Below, one piece after another: positions 36,688 to 46,211 of a DNA stretch of 64,000 bases. Both the position numbers and the translations under genes were made by a program. This DNA comes from Azoamicus sp964355565 (GTDB taxonomy: Bacteria; Pseudomonadota; Gammaproteobacteria; UBA6186; Azoamicaceae), in assembly GCA_964355565.1 (NCBI GenBank), contig CAYHDJ010000001.1:113903-177902 (forward strand), written 5' to 3'. Under the pieces are notes generated by a model that searched no databases, was not told the origin of the DNA, and saw nothing but the letters and a program-made list of their open reading frames with translations. Each line of letters begins with the position of its first letter. Positions within the stretch are counted from its first letter, which is position 1.

Positions 36688-37383
36688 ATGAGAATTTTGG
36701 TTTATTTATTGGTTATAGTTTTTATATTTTTTAGTTTTTGTGGGCGTGTGGAGTCTTCTAACTCTGATACATTAGAGTTTTTAAATAGAAGAGTATATTC
36801 TTTTAATCGTGGTTTTGATAAATCTTTTATGAATCCAGTATTGGATAGATACATTAATTGTGGTCCAATTTTTTTTGATAATTTTTTAAGAAATTTTTTT
36901 AATAATGTTTCGGAATTACAATGTTTATTATTTAGTTTTTTAATGTGTGATTTAGTTAAATTAAACATGTGTATCAATAGGTTTTTTTTAAATTCATATT
37001 TTGGATTATTTGGTTTAGTAGATGTTACTAGTTATTATAATGTGCATCATACATTGACTGATTTGCATTTTTTTTTGTTAAAAAAAAATAAAAATAAAAT
37101 TAATTATATGATGTTACCACTAGTTGGGCCTGGAACAATGTTTTTTAATATTAGTATACTCGTTTCACATATACTTAATCCATTTTTTTATTTTTCTGAT
37201 AAACTATTATTTTATTATTTTTTAGAAGTCTTATCTAAAAAAAGTTTCATATTTTTTGATAGTAGTTTCTTTCATGATAGGATGGCAGATGGTTATCTTT
37301 TTTTAAAAGATGTTTATATTCAAAATCTTGAAAAATTATACATTAGTGAGTGTGATGTTTTTTTGTGTGAGCAAATAGATTAA
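36688..37383 (+). CDS. mlaA: MlaA, outer-membrane phospholipid removal protein
   Basis: MlaA (VacJ) sits in the outer membrane and extracts misplaced phospholipids. The 231 residues show SDTLEFLNRRVYSFNRGFDK (family D-P-L-E-x-x-N-R-x-x-x-x-F-N), NFLRNFFNNVSE, NSYFGLFGLVDV (family NTTxGxxGxxDV) and LPLVGPGTMF. The helix is followed by FSFCG, a poor lipobox whose Cys18 may still be lipidated. Other mla genes are not in this window. Start and divergent neighbour are separated by 40 bases. Confidence 0.9.
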   Translation: MRILVYLLVIVFIFFSFCGRVESSNSDTLEFLNRRVYSFNRGFDKSFMNPVLDRYINCGPIFFDNFLRNFFNNVSELQCLLFSFLMCDLVKLNMCINRFFLNSYFGLFGLVDVTSYYNVHHTLTDLHFFLLKKNKNKINYMMLPLVGPGTMFFNISILVSHILNPFFYFSDKLLFYYFLEVLSKKSFIFFDSSFFHDRMADGYLFLKDVYIQNLEKLYISECDVFLCEQID

Positions 37384-37398
37384 GCTTGTGAGGTTTAG

Positions 37399-39984
37399 AT
37401 GTTTTTAAATATTTTGATGAGTATTTTTGGTTCTAAAAATGATAGAATTTTAAAAAGGTATAATAGTACATTACGGTGTATAAATGCATTAGAAAATGAT
37501 TTATTAGGGCTATCTGATTTAGAATTAAAAAAGAAATTTTTTTATTTTAAAAATAATTATGAAAATATGGATTTCTTTTTTGATGTATTACCTAATGTTT
37601 ATTCCATAGTTAGAGAAGTATCTTTTAGAGTTTTAGAAATGAGACATTATGATGTGCAGATATTAGGTGGAATAGCATTGTATGATAATAAGATTATAGA
37701 GGTTGTTACTGGTGAAGGTAAAACTTTAGTAGCGACATTACCTGTGTGTTTGTTTCATTTACGTAAAAGACCTGTTCATGTAGTTACTGTTAATGATTAC
37801 TTAGCTAGAAGAGATGCTGTTTGGATGGGACCTGTTTACGATTTTTTAGATTTAACAGTTGGGGTTTTAAATGCTGGCATGTCTTTTCAGGATAGAAAAA
37901 ATGCTTATAAGGCAGATGTTGTTTATGGCACTTGTAGTGAATTTGGTTTTGATTATTTAAGAGATAATATAGTTTTGACTAAGCATGATAAGGTTCAAAG
38001 CAAATTGCATTATGCAATTATAGACGAGGTTGATTCAATTTTGATAGATGAGGCTAGAACTCCATTAATTATTTCATTACCAGATAAAGTTAATTCTAAA
38101 TTGTATTTATCTATTAATAAAATTGCTAAGGAGTTGGTTAATGTTGATGATTTTGTTTTAGATGAAAAAAATAAGCATGTTCAATTGACTGAACATGGAT
38201 TTTTAAAATTAGAAAGTTTGTTTAGAAAGTATTGTTTATTGAAAGATAAAGATGTTTTATATGATATTGGTAATATAAATTTGTTGCATGATATTTATGC
38301 TTCTTTGAAAGCACTTTATCTTTTTAGAATAGACATTGATTATATTGTTAAAGATAATTCAGTTTTAATCATTGATGAGCACACCGGTAGAGTGATGGAT
38401 GGCAGGCGATGGGGAGATGGTATTCACCAGGCATTAGAAGCTAAGGAAAATATTGATATTAGAAGTGAGAATCAACTTTTAGCTTCGATTACGTTTCAAA
38501 ATTATTTTAGATTATATGAGGTTTTATCTGGTATGACAGGTACTGCCTATACTGAGTATGATGAATTTCTTAGTATTTATGGATTAGAAGTTGTTATTAT
38601 ACCTACTAATAAGCCGTGCATTAGAAATGATCTACCGGATTTGGTTTTTTTTGATAAACAATTAAAATTTACATCCATTGTTGACGATATTAAACGTTGT
38701 TATAATATTGGGCAACCAATTTTAGTTGGTAGCACTTCTATAGAAGTTTCTGAGTTTTTATCTGACATTTTGCGCAAAAATGGCATTAAGCATAATGTAT
38801 TGAATGCGAAAAATCATGAGAAAGAATCTCAAATAATTGCTGAGGCTGGTAAGTTAAAAAGTGTTACTATAGCAACCAATATGGCTGGACGTGGAACTGA
38901 TATAGTTTTAGGTGGTAGGAAGAGTTTTTTAAATGAATATTCAGCTGAATATCATGATATTGTTAAACTTGGTGGATTACGTGTAATTGGAACTGAAAGA
39001 CATGAATCCAGACGTATTGATAACCAATTAAGGGGTAGATGCGGTAGACAAGGTGATCCTGGGTGTAGTCAATTTTATTTATCTTTAGAAGATGATTTGA
39101 TAAGAATATTTATTGGAGATAAAATATTTATTTTGCTTAATAAATTAAAAATTTCCAGCAATGATGTTATAAGTAATAAACTGGTTAATAAATCTATAGA
39201 AAATGCACAGCGTAGAGTTGAATCTCATAATTTTGATATTAGAAAACAATTGTTGGAATTTGATGATATTTTTAATGAACAACGAGTTGTATTTTATAGT
39301 TATAGAGATTTTTTTATTTTCAATGATGATATCATTAGTATTGTAGAGACAATCTTTTCAGATGTGGTGGATTTATTTTTTTCCACATTTGTTTTGAATA
39401 CTGGAATTGATATAATTGTTGATTATTCTGAGATTTTAAAATTTTTGGTTGCTGATTTTGGTATAAATGTTAATTTAGATGGTATGGTTAATTTGGATAT
39501 ATCTGGTTTTAAAAAAAAAGTGTGTAGTGAATTACACGATTCTTATTTTAAAAAGAGAGCATTAATTAATGTACATGTAGTTTCTGATTTTGAAAAGATT
39601 ATGTTTTTAAATATTTTAGATATTAAGTGGAGAGAACATTTATTAAGTTTGGATTATTTAAAGAAAGGAATTCATTTAAGAGGATATGCGCAGCAAGATC
39701 CTAAACAGGAATACAAAAAAGAGTCTTTTTTGATGTTTGAAAATATGTTAATATCTGCAAAATACGAGTTTGTTGTGCTTTTTTTAAGAGTATCCGTGGA
39801 TGATATTAATAATAATTCGCATATAGATTTTAGTGTAAATATTGATAAAATGAAATTTAATCATAATAATGATATAGTTTTAGATAAAAATAAAACTTAT
39901 AAAAGAGATTTAAAGATTGGTAGAAATTCTTTGTGTTATTGTAATTCTGGTAAGAAATATAAACAATGCCATGGGTATGGTTGA
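37399..39984 (+). CDS. secA: Protein translocase ATPase SecA
   Basis: SecA drives export through SecYEG. The 861 residues carry Walker A TGEGKTLVAT near residue 108, DEVDSILIDEARTPLIIS, the second nucleotide domain with TNMAGRGTDIVLGG and GTERHESRRIDNQLRGR, and the C-terminal zinc motif CYCNSGKKYKQCHG. The complete zinc end suggests that SecB or ribosome binding is kept. It overlaps the ssb start (TGATG). Confidence 0.97.
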   Translation: MFLNILMSIFGSKNDRILKRYNSTLRCINALENDLLGLSDLELKKKFFYFKNNYENMDFFFDVLPNVYSIVREVSFRVLEMRHYDVQILGGIALYDNKIIEVVTGEGKTLVATLPVCLFHLRKRPVHVVTVNDYLARRDAVWMGPVYDFLDLTVGVLNAGMSFQDRKNAYKADVVYGTCSEFGFDYLRDNIVLTKHDKVQSKLHYAIIDEVDSILIDEARTPLIISLPDKVNSKLYLSINKIAKELVNVDDFVLDEKNKHVQLTEHGFLKLESLFRKYCLLKDKDVLYDIGNINLLHDIYASLKALYLFRIDIDYIVKDNSVLIIDEHTGRVMDGRRWGDGIHQALEAKENIDIRSENQLLASITFQNYFRLYEVLSGMTGTAYTEYDEFLSIYGLEVVIIPTNKPCIRNDLPDLVFFDKQLKFTSIVDDIKRCYNIGQPILVGSTSIEVSEFLSDILRKNGIKHNVLNAKNHEKESQIIAEAGKLKSVTIATNMAGRGTDIVLGGRKSFLNEYSAEYHDIVKLGGLRVIGTERHESRRIDNQLRGRCGRQGDPGCSQFYLSLEDDLIRIFIGDKIFILLNKLKISSNDVISNKLVNKSIENAQRRVESHNFDIRKQLLEFDDIFNEQRVVFYSYRDFFIFNDDIISIVETIFSDVVDLFFSTFVLNTGIDIIVDYSEILKFLVADFGINVNLDGMVNLDISGFKKKVCSELHDSYFKKRALINVHVVSDFEKIMFLNILDIKWREHLLSLDYLKKGIHLRGYAQQDPKQEYKKESFLMFENMLISAKYEFVVLFLRVSVDDINNNSHIDFSVNIDKMKFNHNNDIVLDKNKTYKRDLKIGRNSLCYCNSGKKYKQCHGYG

Positions 39985-40442
39985 TGGTTTTTAATTTTAT
40001 GTTTAATGGTATTAATAAAGTTTTTATAGTTGGTTATTTAGGATTTGATCCTAGTAAAAGATATATGTCTAATGGTATAGCAATATCAACCATTAGTATT
40101 GTCACTTCGTTTAGTTTTAAAAATAGACTTGATGGAGGCGTTTTGAAACGGTCTGAGTGGCACAGAGTTGTTTTGTATAATAGATTGGCTGAAGTGGCTT
40201 GTGATTATTTAAAAAAACGTTCTAGAATATGTGTTGAAGGTTTTCTTAGAACTGTAAAAAGAACTTCCAAAAGTGGTTCTGTTAATTTTTTTACTGAAAT
40301 TGTGGCGAATAACCTTCAAATTTTTGAATTTGATGTAAAAGTTTCAACAGATGCGATTGATGATGGTGTTAATAATGATGTTGATGATCAATTGAGTTTT
40401 GATAGTAATGAATATGGTCTTGACGATAAGATAGTTTTTTGA
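39984..40442 (+). CDS. ssb: Single-stranded DNA-binding protein
   Basis: SSB coats single-stranded DNA at forks. The OB-fold reads INKVFIVGYLGFDPSKRYMSNGIAISTISIVTS and later SEWHRVVLYNRLAEVACDYLKKRSRICVEGFLRT. The C-terminal tail is acidic and ends DDKIVF, keeping the final hydrophobic Phe that binds partners (family end D-D-D-I-P-F). ATG 39984 overlaps the secA stop (TGATG); ATG 39999 (MFNGINKV) fits the family N-terminus equally well. Confidence 0.94.
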   Translation: MVFNFMFNGINKVFIVGYLGFDPSKRYMSNGIAISTISIVTSFSFKNRLDGGVLKRSEWHRVVLYNRLAEVACDYLKKRSRICVEGFLRTVKRTSKSGSVNFFTEIVANNLQIFEFDVKVSTDAIDDGVNNDVDDQLSFDSNEYGLDDKIVF

Positions 40443-40448
40443 AATTTT

Positions 40449-41723
40449 ATGATAGATTTATATTTTTTTAGGTATAATAAAGATTATGTTATTAGAAATT
40501 TTAAAAAACGTGGATTTATTTTTGATTATGATAGTTTTTTTGAATTGGATGATAACATTAAGTTAATGAAAACAGATATTTATTTAGCTCAACGTGAGCA
40601 TAAGTTAATGTCTTTTTTTTTATTAAAAATTGGCCATTATGGAGTATTTTTAAAATTTATTCGTCTAAAAATTGATTTTTTGAAAAAGGATATTTTAGAT
40701 AAAAAGAATATTCTTATTTCTTTATGTGATAAATTTGATGAATTGGTAAGGTGTTTACCTAATTTATTATGTGAATCTGTGCCATTTGGACGTGGAATAA
40801 CTGATAATGTTGAAATTAGAACATTTATTAATTCAAAAAACAATTGTGATGTTTTTAATGATAATTTGTTTAAAGATTTTGAAATTAATAAAAATTATTT
40901 AGATTTCGATTTATCAGCGAAAATTTCTGGATCTGGTTTTGTTATTTTAAGGAAATCATTAGCAGAGTTGCATCGAGCAGTTGGGAACTATATGTTAGAT
41001 CGGCATGTATTTTTATGCGGGTATGAGGAAATTTATTCTCCATTGCTTGTTAATAGCTCGTCAATGTATTATTCTGGTCATTTCCCGAAATTTAAGGATG
41101 ATCAATTTGGAATTGCAGATTTGAATTTATGGCTTATTCCTACAGGTGAAGTTGTACTAGTTAATTTATTTTCCAACTCGCGCCTTAAATATGATAATTT
41201 ACCATTAAAGCTTGTATCTAAAACTTCTTGTTTTAGAAAAGAAAAGGGTAATTATGGATATATTGTTAAGGGCATGATTAGACAACATCAGTTTGATAAA
41301 GTTGAGTTGGTTCATGTTGTTGAACCAAGCATGTCTTATGACTCTTTAGAAGAGTTGGTTTTTAATGCAGAAAGTATTTTACGGGAATTAGACTTGCCGT
41401 ATAGAGTATTATCTTTATGTAGCGCAGATATTGGATTTTCTTCATCCAAGACATATGATTTAGAGGTTTGGATGCCTAAAAGAAAGGTTTATTTAGAAGT
41501 GTCTTCTTGTAGTAATACGGAATCTTTTCAAGCTAGACGGATGAATGCTAAAATACAATTAAATGGTTTATTAGATTTTCCGCATATATTAAATGGGTCT
41601 GGGCTTGCTATTGGTAGAATTGTATTATCTATAGTTGAGAATTATTCAGATTCTTTTGGTAATATTATTGTACCAGATGTATTAGTTAAATATATGAATG
41701 GCAAAAAGTATATTAGTTTTTGA
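40449..41723 (+). CDS. serS: Seryl-tRNA synthetase
   Basis: SerRS charges tRNA-Ser. The 424 residues have the N-terminal helical hairpin, then motif 1 region LHRAVGNYMLDRH, PTGEVVLVNLF, motif 2 CFRKEKGNYGYIVKGMIRQHQFDKVEL and motif 3 LNGSGLAIGRIVLSIVEN. The hairpin coiled coil is poorly conserved. It follows ssb after 6 bases and overlaps acpS convergently by 11 bases. Confidence 0.96.
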   Translation: MIDLYFFRYNKDYVIRNFKKRGFIFDYDSFFELDDNIKLMKTDIYLAQREHKLMSFFLLKIGHYGVFLKFIRLKIDFLKKDILDKKNILISLCDKFDELVRCLPNLLCESVPFGRGITDNVEIRTFINSKNNCDVFNDNLFKDFEINKNYLDFDLSAKISGSGFVILRKSLAELHRAVGNYMLDRHVFLCGYEEIYSPLLVNSSSMYYSGHFPKFKDDQFGIADLNLWLIPTGEVVLVNLFSNSRLKYDNLPLKLVSKTSCFRKEKGNYGYIVKGMIRQHQFDKVELVHVVEPSMSYDSLEELVFNAESILRELDLPYRVLSLCSADIGFSSSKTYDLEVWMPKRKVYLEVSSCSNTESFQARRMNAKIQLNGLLDFPHILNGSGLAIGRIVLSIVENYSDSFGNIIVPDVLVKYMNGKKYISF

Positions 41724-42063
41724 TTTTTATTATTGAGATAGCTATTGTTATATTTTTTTCGTGTGAAATGCTTGTATATACATATATATTTTTATTTTTT
41801 ATTGTTGGTTTGCCTAATTTGTTATTTTGTATAATGATTTTTTTAAATGATAATTTTTTTTTAAATCCTGTGCCAAGTGCTTTTACAAATGATTCTTTTA
41901 ATGAAAATATTTTAGATAGAGTAGTTATTTTTTTTTTTGTTTTTTTATAAATTACTAATTCTTTTTTATTTAATATTTTCTCTATAAAATGTTTATTGTA
42001 TTTTTTAATTATATTTTTTATTCGTTTTTTTTCTAAAAGGTCTATTCCGATTCCTATAATCAT
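41713..42063 (-). CDS. acpS: Holo-[acyl-carrier-protein] synthase
   Basis: AcpS attaches phosphopantetheine to acyl carrier protein. The 116 residues begin IIGIGIDLLEKKRIKNII with the Mg-binding Asp8, and contain FSLKESFVKALGTGF with the second metal-binding Glu. It is the last gene of the lepA-lepB-era-acpS series and overlaps serS. Retention implies that some fatty acid or lipoyl synthesis, or ACP use in iron-sulfur assembly, persists. Confidence 0.94.
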   Translation of the reverse strand: MIIGIGIDLLEKKRIKNIIKKYNKHFIEKILNKKELVIYKKTKKKITTLSKIFSLKESFVKALGTGFKKKLSFKKIIIQNNKLGKPTIKNKNIYVYTSISHEKNITIAISIIKIKN

Positions 42064-42894
42064 TTATTCACTTATTTTTATAATTATTTTCACATTTTGA
42101 AGTTTATGACAAAATTTTTTTATATTTTTTTCAATATTGTATATTATATCTTTTATTTTTTTTCCATGCTCACCTATTATTATTTTTTTATGACTTTTTT
42201 TAACAACATTTAATTCTGCGATTATATGTGTTGTATCTTTTGTTAATATAGTATTAGGTATGTTTATCTGTGTTAAATATGGAATTTCTTTTTGTAGTTT
42301 TATTAATAGTGTTTCTCTAATTATATTTTTGATAAGCGATTTATAATTTAATTTTTTGAAATCTTTATTATTAAAATATTTGCATGCTGTGGTATTATCA
42401 ATTTTTATCTGTGTTTTTAATTCAGGTATATTAATGTTCTTTTTTATAGACACAGGTATGATTTGTGATATAGTTTTATATTTTTCATTCAAGTTTTTAA
42501 TGAATGGAAGTATGATGTCTTTTTTTTTTAATTTGTCAATTTTGTTTATTAAAAGTATATATTTTTTTTTGTATTTGTTTATTAATTCTAATATAAAGTG
42601 ATCTTCCGTCTCTAAGTTTAAGTTATTTATGAGTATTAATATTAGTGATGATTTTAGTATCGAATCACAAATTATTTTGTTCATATTTTTACTTGTTTTT
42701 TTAATTATTGGGCCTGGAGTGTCTATTATTACTGTTTTTTGTTCTTTTAACCCATAGAATACGCATTCTATTGTTGTATTTTTTTTCTTGGTTATTATGC
42801 TATATTTTTTATTTATTAATTCATTAAATAATGTTGATTTTCCAGTGTTGGTTTTTCCAACTATTGTTATTATTTTTTGTTGTAAGTTTGTCAT
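42064..42894 (-). CDS. era: GTPase Era (30S ribosome assembly)
   Basis: Era binds the 3' end of 16S rRNA during 30S maturation. The 276 residues show G1 GKTNTGKSTLFN near residue 12, G3 DTPGPI near 58 and G4 NKIDK near 120, followed by the KH domain (IIGEHGKKIKDI). It starts inside the lepB end (4-base overlap) and abuts acpS. In E. coli rnc sits between lepB and era and recO-pdxJ between era and acpS; all are absent here. Confidence 0.95.
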   Translation of the reverse strand: MTNLQQKIITIVGKTNTGKSTLFNELINKKYSIITKKKNTTIECVFYGLKEQKTVIIDTPGPIIKKTSKNMNKIICDSILKSSLILILINNLNLETEDHFILELINKYKKKYILLINKIDKLKKKDIILPFIKNLNEKYKTISQIIPVSIKKNINIPELKTQIKIDNTTACKYFNNKDFKKLNYKSLIKNIIRETLLIKLQKEIPYLTQINIPNTILTKDTTHIIAELNVVKKSHKKIIIGEHGKKIKDIIYNIEKNIKKFCHKLQNVKIIIKISE

Positions 42895-43547
42895 TTTAAG
42901 GTTTTTATCATTCTTTCTAATCGCACTAAATACGCTGTTGTATCTAAGCTAAACCAGATTATAGTTGCTTTTCCTAATATGTCTTTTTTTTCCACAAATC
43001 CCCATATCCTACTATCTTCACTGTCGTCTCTGTTATCCCCTAGTACAAAATATGAATTTTTTGGTACTGTAATTTCTGTATAGTTATAATTGTTGTTTTC
43101 TATGTTTGTGTATTTTTGTATTTTATATTCTTTATTAGGTGATATTAGTTCTTTCATATTTATTATTTCTAAAATTGCCATGGTGTTTATTATTTCTATT
43201 TTTTTGTATTTTTTTATATTTAGTATATTTTTATTGTTTAGTGTTATGTTTTTGTTTTTATATGTTATTGTGTCGCCTTCTATGCCTATTATTCTTTTAA
43301 TATAACGTTTTTTATTTTTTTTGTGTTTAAATACAATTATATCACCGCGTTTTGGTGTATTTATTTCAATTAATTTTTTATTTATTATAGGAATTTTTAT
43401 TCCATATAAAAATTTATTGACAAATATAAAGTCTCCAGGCAATAATGTTGGAATCATAGATCCTGATGGTATTCTAAATGGTTCTATTATGAATATTCTT
43501 ATTATTAAAATATTTATTATTATTAATATTATATATTTAATGTTCAT
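42891..43547 (-). CDS. lepB: Signal peptidase I
   Basis: LepB cleaves signal peptides of Sec and Tat substrates. The 218 residues have one N-terminal membrane helix, the catalytic serine in RIPSGSMIPTLLPGDF near residue 30, the catalytic lysine in KRYIKRIIGIEGD, and the GDNRDDSEDSRIWGFV block. It is shorter than E. coli LepB (324), which has a second helix. It lies after lepA with a 12-base gap. Confidence 0.95.
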   Translation of the reverse strand: MNIKYIILIIINILIIRIFIIEPFRIPSGSMIPTLLPGDFIFVNKFLYGIKIPIINKKLIEINTPKRGDIIVFKHKKNKKRYIKRIIGIEGDTITYKNKNITLNNKNILNIKKYKKIEIINTMAILEIINMKELISPNKEYKIQKYTNIENNNYNYTEITVPKNSYFVLGDNRDDSEDSRIWGFVEKKDILGKATIIWFSLDTTAYLVRLERMIKTLK

Positions 43548-43559
43548 ATAAGTAGTTTG

Positions 43560-45344
43560 TTATTTAATGTTAAATATTGTGAAAAATGCATTTTGAGGTA
43601 TTTCTATGTTACCAAATTTTTTCATACGCTTTTTCCCATCTTTTTGTTTTTGTATAAGTTTTTTCTTTCTTGATATATCTCCACCATAGCATTTTGATAA
43701 AACATTTTTTTTTAATGCTTTGATTGATATTCTAGCTATTATTTTTTTTTCTATCGCAGCTTGTATTTTTATGTCAAATAGTTGTTTTGGTATGATTTGT
43801 GATAGTTTTTCTATTAAAGCTTTGCCGGTTTTATGCGCATGTGTTTTATGAACTATAAATTCTAATACGTCAACTTGTTTTTCATTTAGCAGTATATTTA
43901 TTTTAACTAGATCTGATTTTATATAAGTAATTTCTGTATAATCTAGTGATGAAAAACCATTTGTTAGAGTCTGCAGTTTATTGAAGAAATTAAATATTAG
44001 TTCTGATAGAGGTATTTCACTTTCTATTGAAACATTATTTATTGTATGAAATGTGTTTATTTTGATGCATCTATTTTCATTGCACAACTCTATTATTTTT
44101 CCAAGGTACTGCGTTGGAGCTATTATTGTAGTTTTGGCTATTGGTTCATATATATCTTTTATTGTATGTATTTCAGGCAAGTCTGCTGGATTTGTAATGC
44201 AGATTTCTTTGTTATTTTTAAGCATGATTTTATATAAAACGTTGGGCGGTGTTATTACTATTTTTAAATTATATTCCCTTTCCAATCTTTCTTGAATTAT
44301 TTCAAGGTGCAAAATGCCTAAAAAACCACATTTAAAACCAAGTCCAAAAATTGATGATTTTTGTGCTGTATATTCTATTGATGAATCATTTAATGATAGC
44401 TTTGATAAAGCGACTTTTAATACTTCAAAATTGTTAGAATCCATTGGGTATATTCCGGCATATACCCTTGGATGTATCTTTTTGAAATTTGGCAAGCTTA
44501 TTGTTGATGGGTTAGTTGATGATGTTATAGTATCTCCAATTTTTATTTGTAACGGGTCTTTACACGTTAATGTTATGAAACCTATTTCTCCGCTGGTTAA
44601 TTCAGATCTAAGTATTTTTTCTGGTGTAAATACGCCAAGTTCTGTTATTTTATAAGTATTGTTTGTTGATAGTGCTATTATTTTTTCATTTTTGAGTATG
44701 ATTCCATTTTTAACGTTTATTAGACATGTGATACCTGTATAATTATCAAACCATGAATCTATAATTAATGCCTGAAGTTTTTCTTGATCTGTATTGTGTT
44801 CTAGTGGTATATAATCTATTATTTTTTCTATTAGGTTTTTAATCCCTAACCCTGTTTTTGCACTTATTTCTATTATATTTTCATTTTCTATTTTTAGAAA
44901 TGAGTTTATAGTTTGTCTTTGTGTATTTATATCCACTTTGGCTATATCTATCTTATTTAGTGCTATTATAATTTTTAAGTTTTCGTTTGACGCTTTTTTG
45001 TAGTTTGATAATGTTTGTGCTTCTATCCCTTGGTTTATGTCTATTAATAGAATGACTCCTTTGCAGGCTGATAGTGATCTTGAAACTTCATAGCTGAAAT
45101 CTGTATGACCTGGAGTATCTATAAAATTTAGTATGTATTCTTTATTATTTTTATAGTATTTTAGTGTAACACATTGAGATTTTATTGTTATTCCTTTTTC
45201 TCTTTCTAAGTCCATTGTATCTAAACTTTGGGTTTTTATACTGTTTGGTTTTAAGTTTTTACATGTTTCTATTAATCTGTCAGCTAGTGTTGATTTTCCA
45301 TGGTTTATATGGGCTATTATAGAAAAATTTATTATGTTTTTCAT
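43560..45344 (-). CDS. lepA: Elongation factor 4 (LepA)
   Basis: LepA is a ribosomal GTPase that helps back-translocation or initiation under stress. The 594 residues carry G1 HINHGKSTLADRL, DTPGHTDFSYEV, NKIDIAK, and the LepA-specific C-terminus YGGDISRKKKLIQKQKDGKKRMK. The ATG overlaps the dnaQ stop by 4 bases. Confidence 0.96.
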   Translation of the reverse strand: MKNIINFSIIAHINHGKSTLADRLIETCKNLKPNSIKTQSLDTMDLEREKGITIKSQCVTLKYYKNNKEYILNFIDTPGHTDFSYEVSRSLSACKGVILLIDINQGIEAQTLSNYKKASNENLKIIIALNKIDIAKVDINTQRQTINSFLKIENENIIEISAKTGLGIKNLIEKIIDYIPLEHNTDQEKLQALIIDSWFDNYTGITCLINVKNGIILKNEKIIALSTNNTYKITELGVFTPEKILRSELTSGEIGFITLTCKDPLQIKIGDTITSSTNPSTISLPNFKKIHPRVYAGIYPMDSNNFEVLKVALSKLSLNDSSIEYTAQKSSIFGLGFKCGFLGILHLEIIQERLEREYNLKIVITPPNVLYKIMLKNNKEICITNPADLPEIHTIKDIYEPIAKTTIIAPTQYLGKIIELCNENRCIKINTFHTINNVSIESEIPLSELIFNFFNKLQTLTNGFSSLDYTEITYIKSDLVKINILLNEKQVDVLEFIVHKTHAHKTGKALIEKLSQIIPKQLFDIKIQAAIEKKIIARISIKALKKNVLSKCYGGDISRKKKLIQKQKDGKKRMKKFGNIEIPQNAFFTIFNIK

Positions 45345-46006
45345 ATTATTTTTGCTTGATCTTTTAGAATTTTGACATATTTAGAATGGGTGCTAACTTC
45401 TTGTTTGTTTGCTCTTAATATTTCTATTTTTTTTTGTATTTTTGTATCTATGTCTGTTTTACTTTGATCTTGCAAGTCGTGTTTTTTGCATAGTGTCATT
45501 TCTATATAAACTTGAGCTAAAAGATTAGCGTCTAATAGAGCTCCATGTACCGTTCTGTCTTCTGTATTTACATTATATCTTTCGCATAACACATCTAAGT
45601 TATTTTTTTTTCCAGGATGTAATTTTCTAGCAAATTCTAATGTATCGAATATTTTAAAAATACTTCTTATATTTTTGATATTGTGATTTATTAGTTTAAG
45701 TTCATTATTTATAAAGCTTATATCAAAAGGTGCATTATGTATTATTATTTCATCCGCGTTTTTTATAAAGTTTAAAAAATCATTAATTATATTTTTAAAC
45801 AGCGGTTTATCTTTTAGAAAAATTTCATTTAAACCAGTTATTTTTTTTGCATCTTTATCTATTTGTCTTTCTGGGTTTATATATGTATGAAAAATATTAT
45901 TGGTTATTTTTTTGTTTATAATTTCCACACAACCTAGTTCTATAATTCTATGTCCTTGATAATAAAAGAGGCCTGTTGTTTCTATGTCTAAAGATATTTG
46001 TCTCAT
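45341..46006 (-). CDS. dnaQ: DNA polymerase III epsilon subunit (proofreading exonuclease)
   Basis: Epsilon removes misinserted bases for DnaE. The 221 residues show motif ExoI LDIETTGL (Asp7, Glu9), ExoII HNAPFDISFINNEL and ExoIII HGALLDANLLAQVY, which has the DEDDh histidine and aspartate. The C-terminal tail that binds alpha is shortened. It heads the minus-strand dnaQ-lepA-lepB-era-acpS series and is divergent from tRNA-Gln. Confidence 0.95.
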   Translation of the reverse strand: MRQISLDIETTGLFYYQGHRIIELGCVEIINKKITNNIFHTYINPERQIDKDAKKITGLNEIFLKDKPLFKNIINDFLNFIKNADEIIIHNAPFDISFINNELKLINHNIKNIRSIFKIFDTLEFARKLHPGKKNNLDVLCERYNVNTEDRTVHGALLDANLLAQVYIEMTLCKKHDLQDQSKTDIDTKIQKKIEILRANKQEVSTHSKYVKILKDQAKII

Positions 46007-46074
46007 TTTTATTTTTTTTTAATTTTATATTATATTATAGAATATAAATATTTTTTTATAAAATATTTTTTTAT

Positions 46075-46103
46075 TTGACATTATTTTTTTTACTTTGCAT
46101 AAT
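46075..46103 (+). promoter_or_regulatory. Sigma-70 promoter of tRNA-Gln
   Basis: TTGACA at 46075-46080 and CATAAT at 46098-46103 with a 17-base spacer lie directly upstream of tRNA-Gln, so transcription would start within a few bases of the mature 5' end. This is the best promoter match in the window and shows that the consensus -35 is still used. Confidence 0.8.
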
Positions 46104-46114
46104 TTATGTTATGG

Positions 46115-46186
46115 TGGGGTGTAGCCAAGTTGGTAAGGCACAGGGTTTTGATCCCTGCATCCCAGGTTCGAGTCCTGGCATCCTAG
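46115..46186 (+). tRNA. tRNA-Gln (anticodon TTG)
   Basis: Acceptor strand TGGGGTG pairs with CATCCTA (two G-U pairs), discriminator G. The anticodon stem CAGGG/CCCTG holds loop TTTTGAT, giving TTG. T arm is CCCAGGTTCGAGTCCTGG. CCA is not encoded; a T run follows the gene. It is transcribed toward rplY. Confidence 0.96.
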
Positions 46187-46211
46187 TTTTTTTTTATAAA
46201 TGAGGTTTTTA

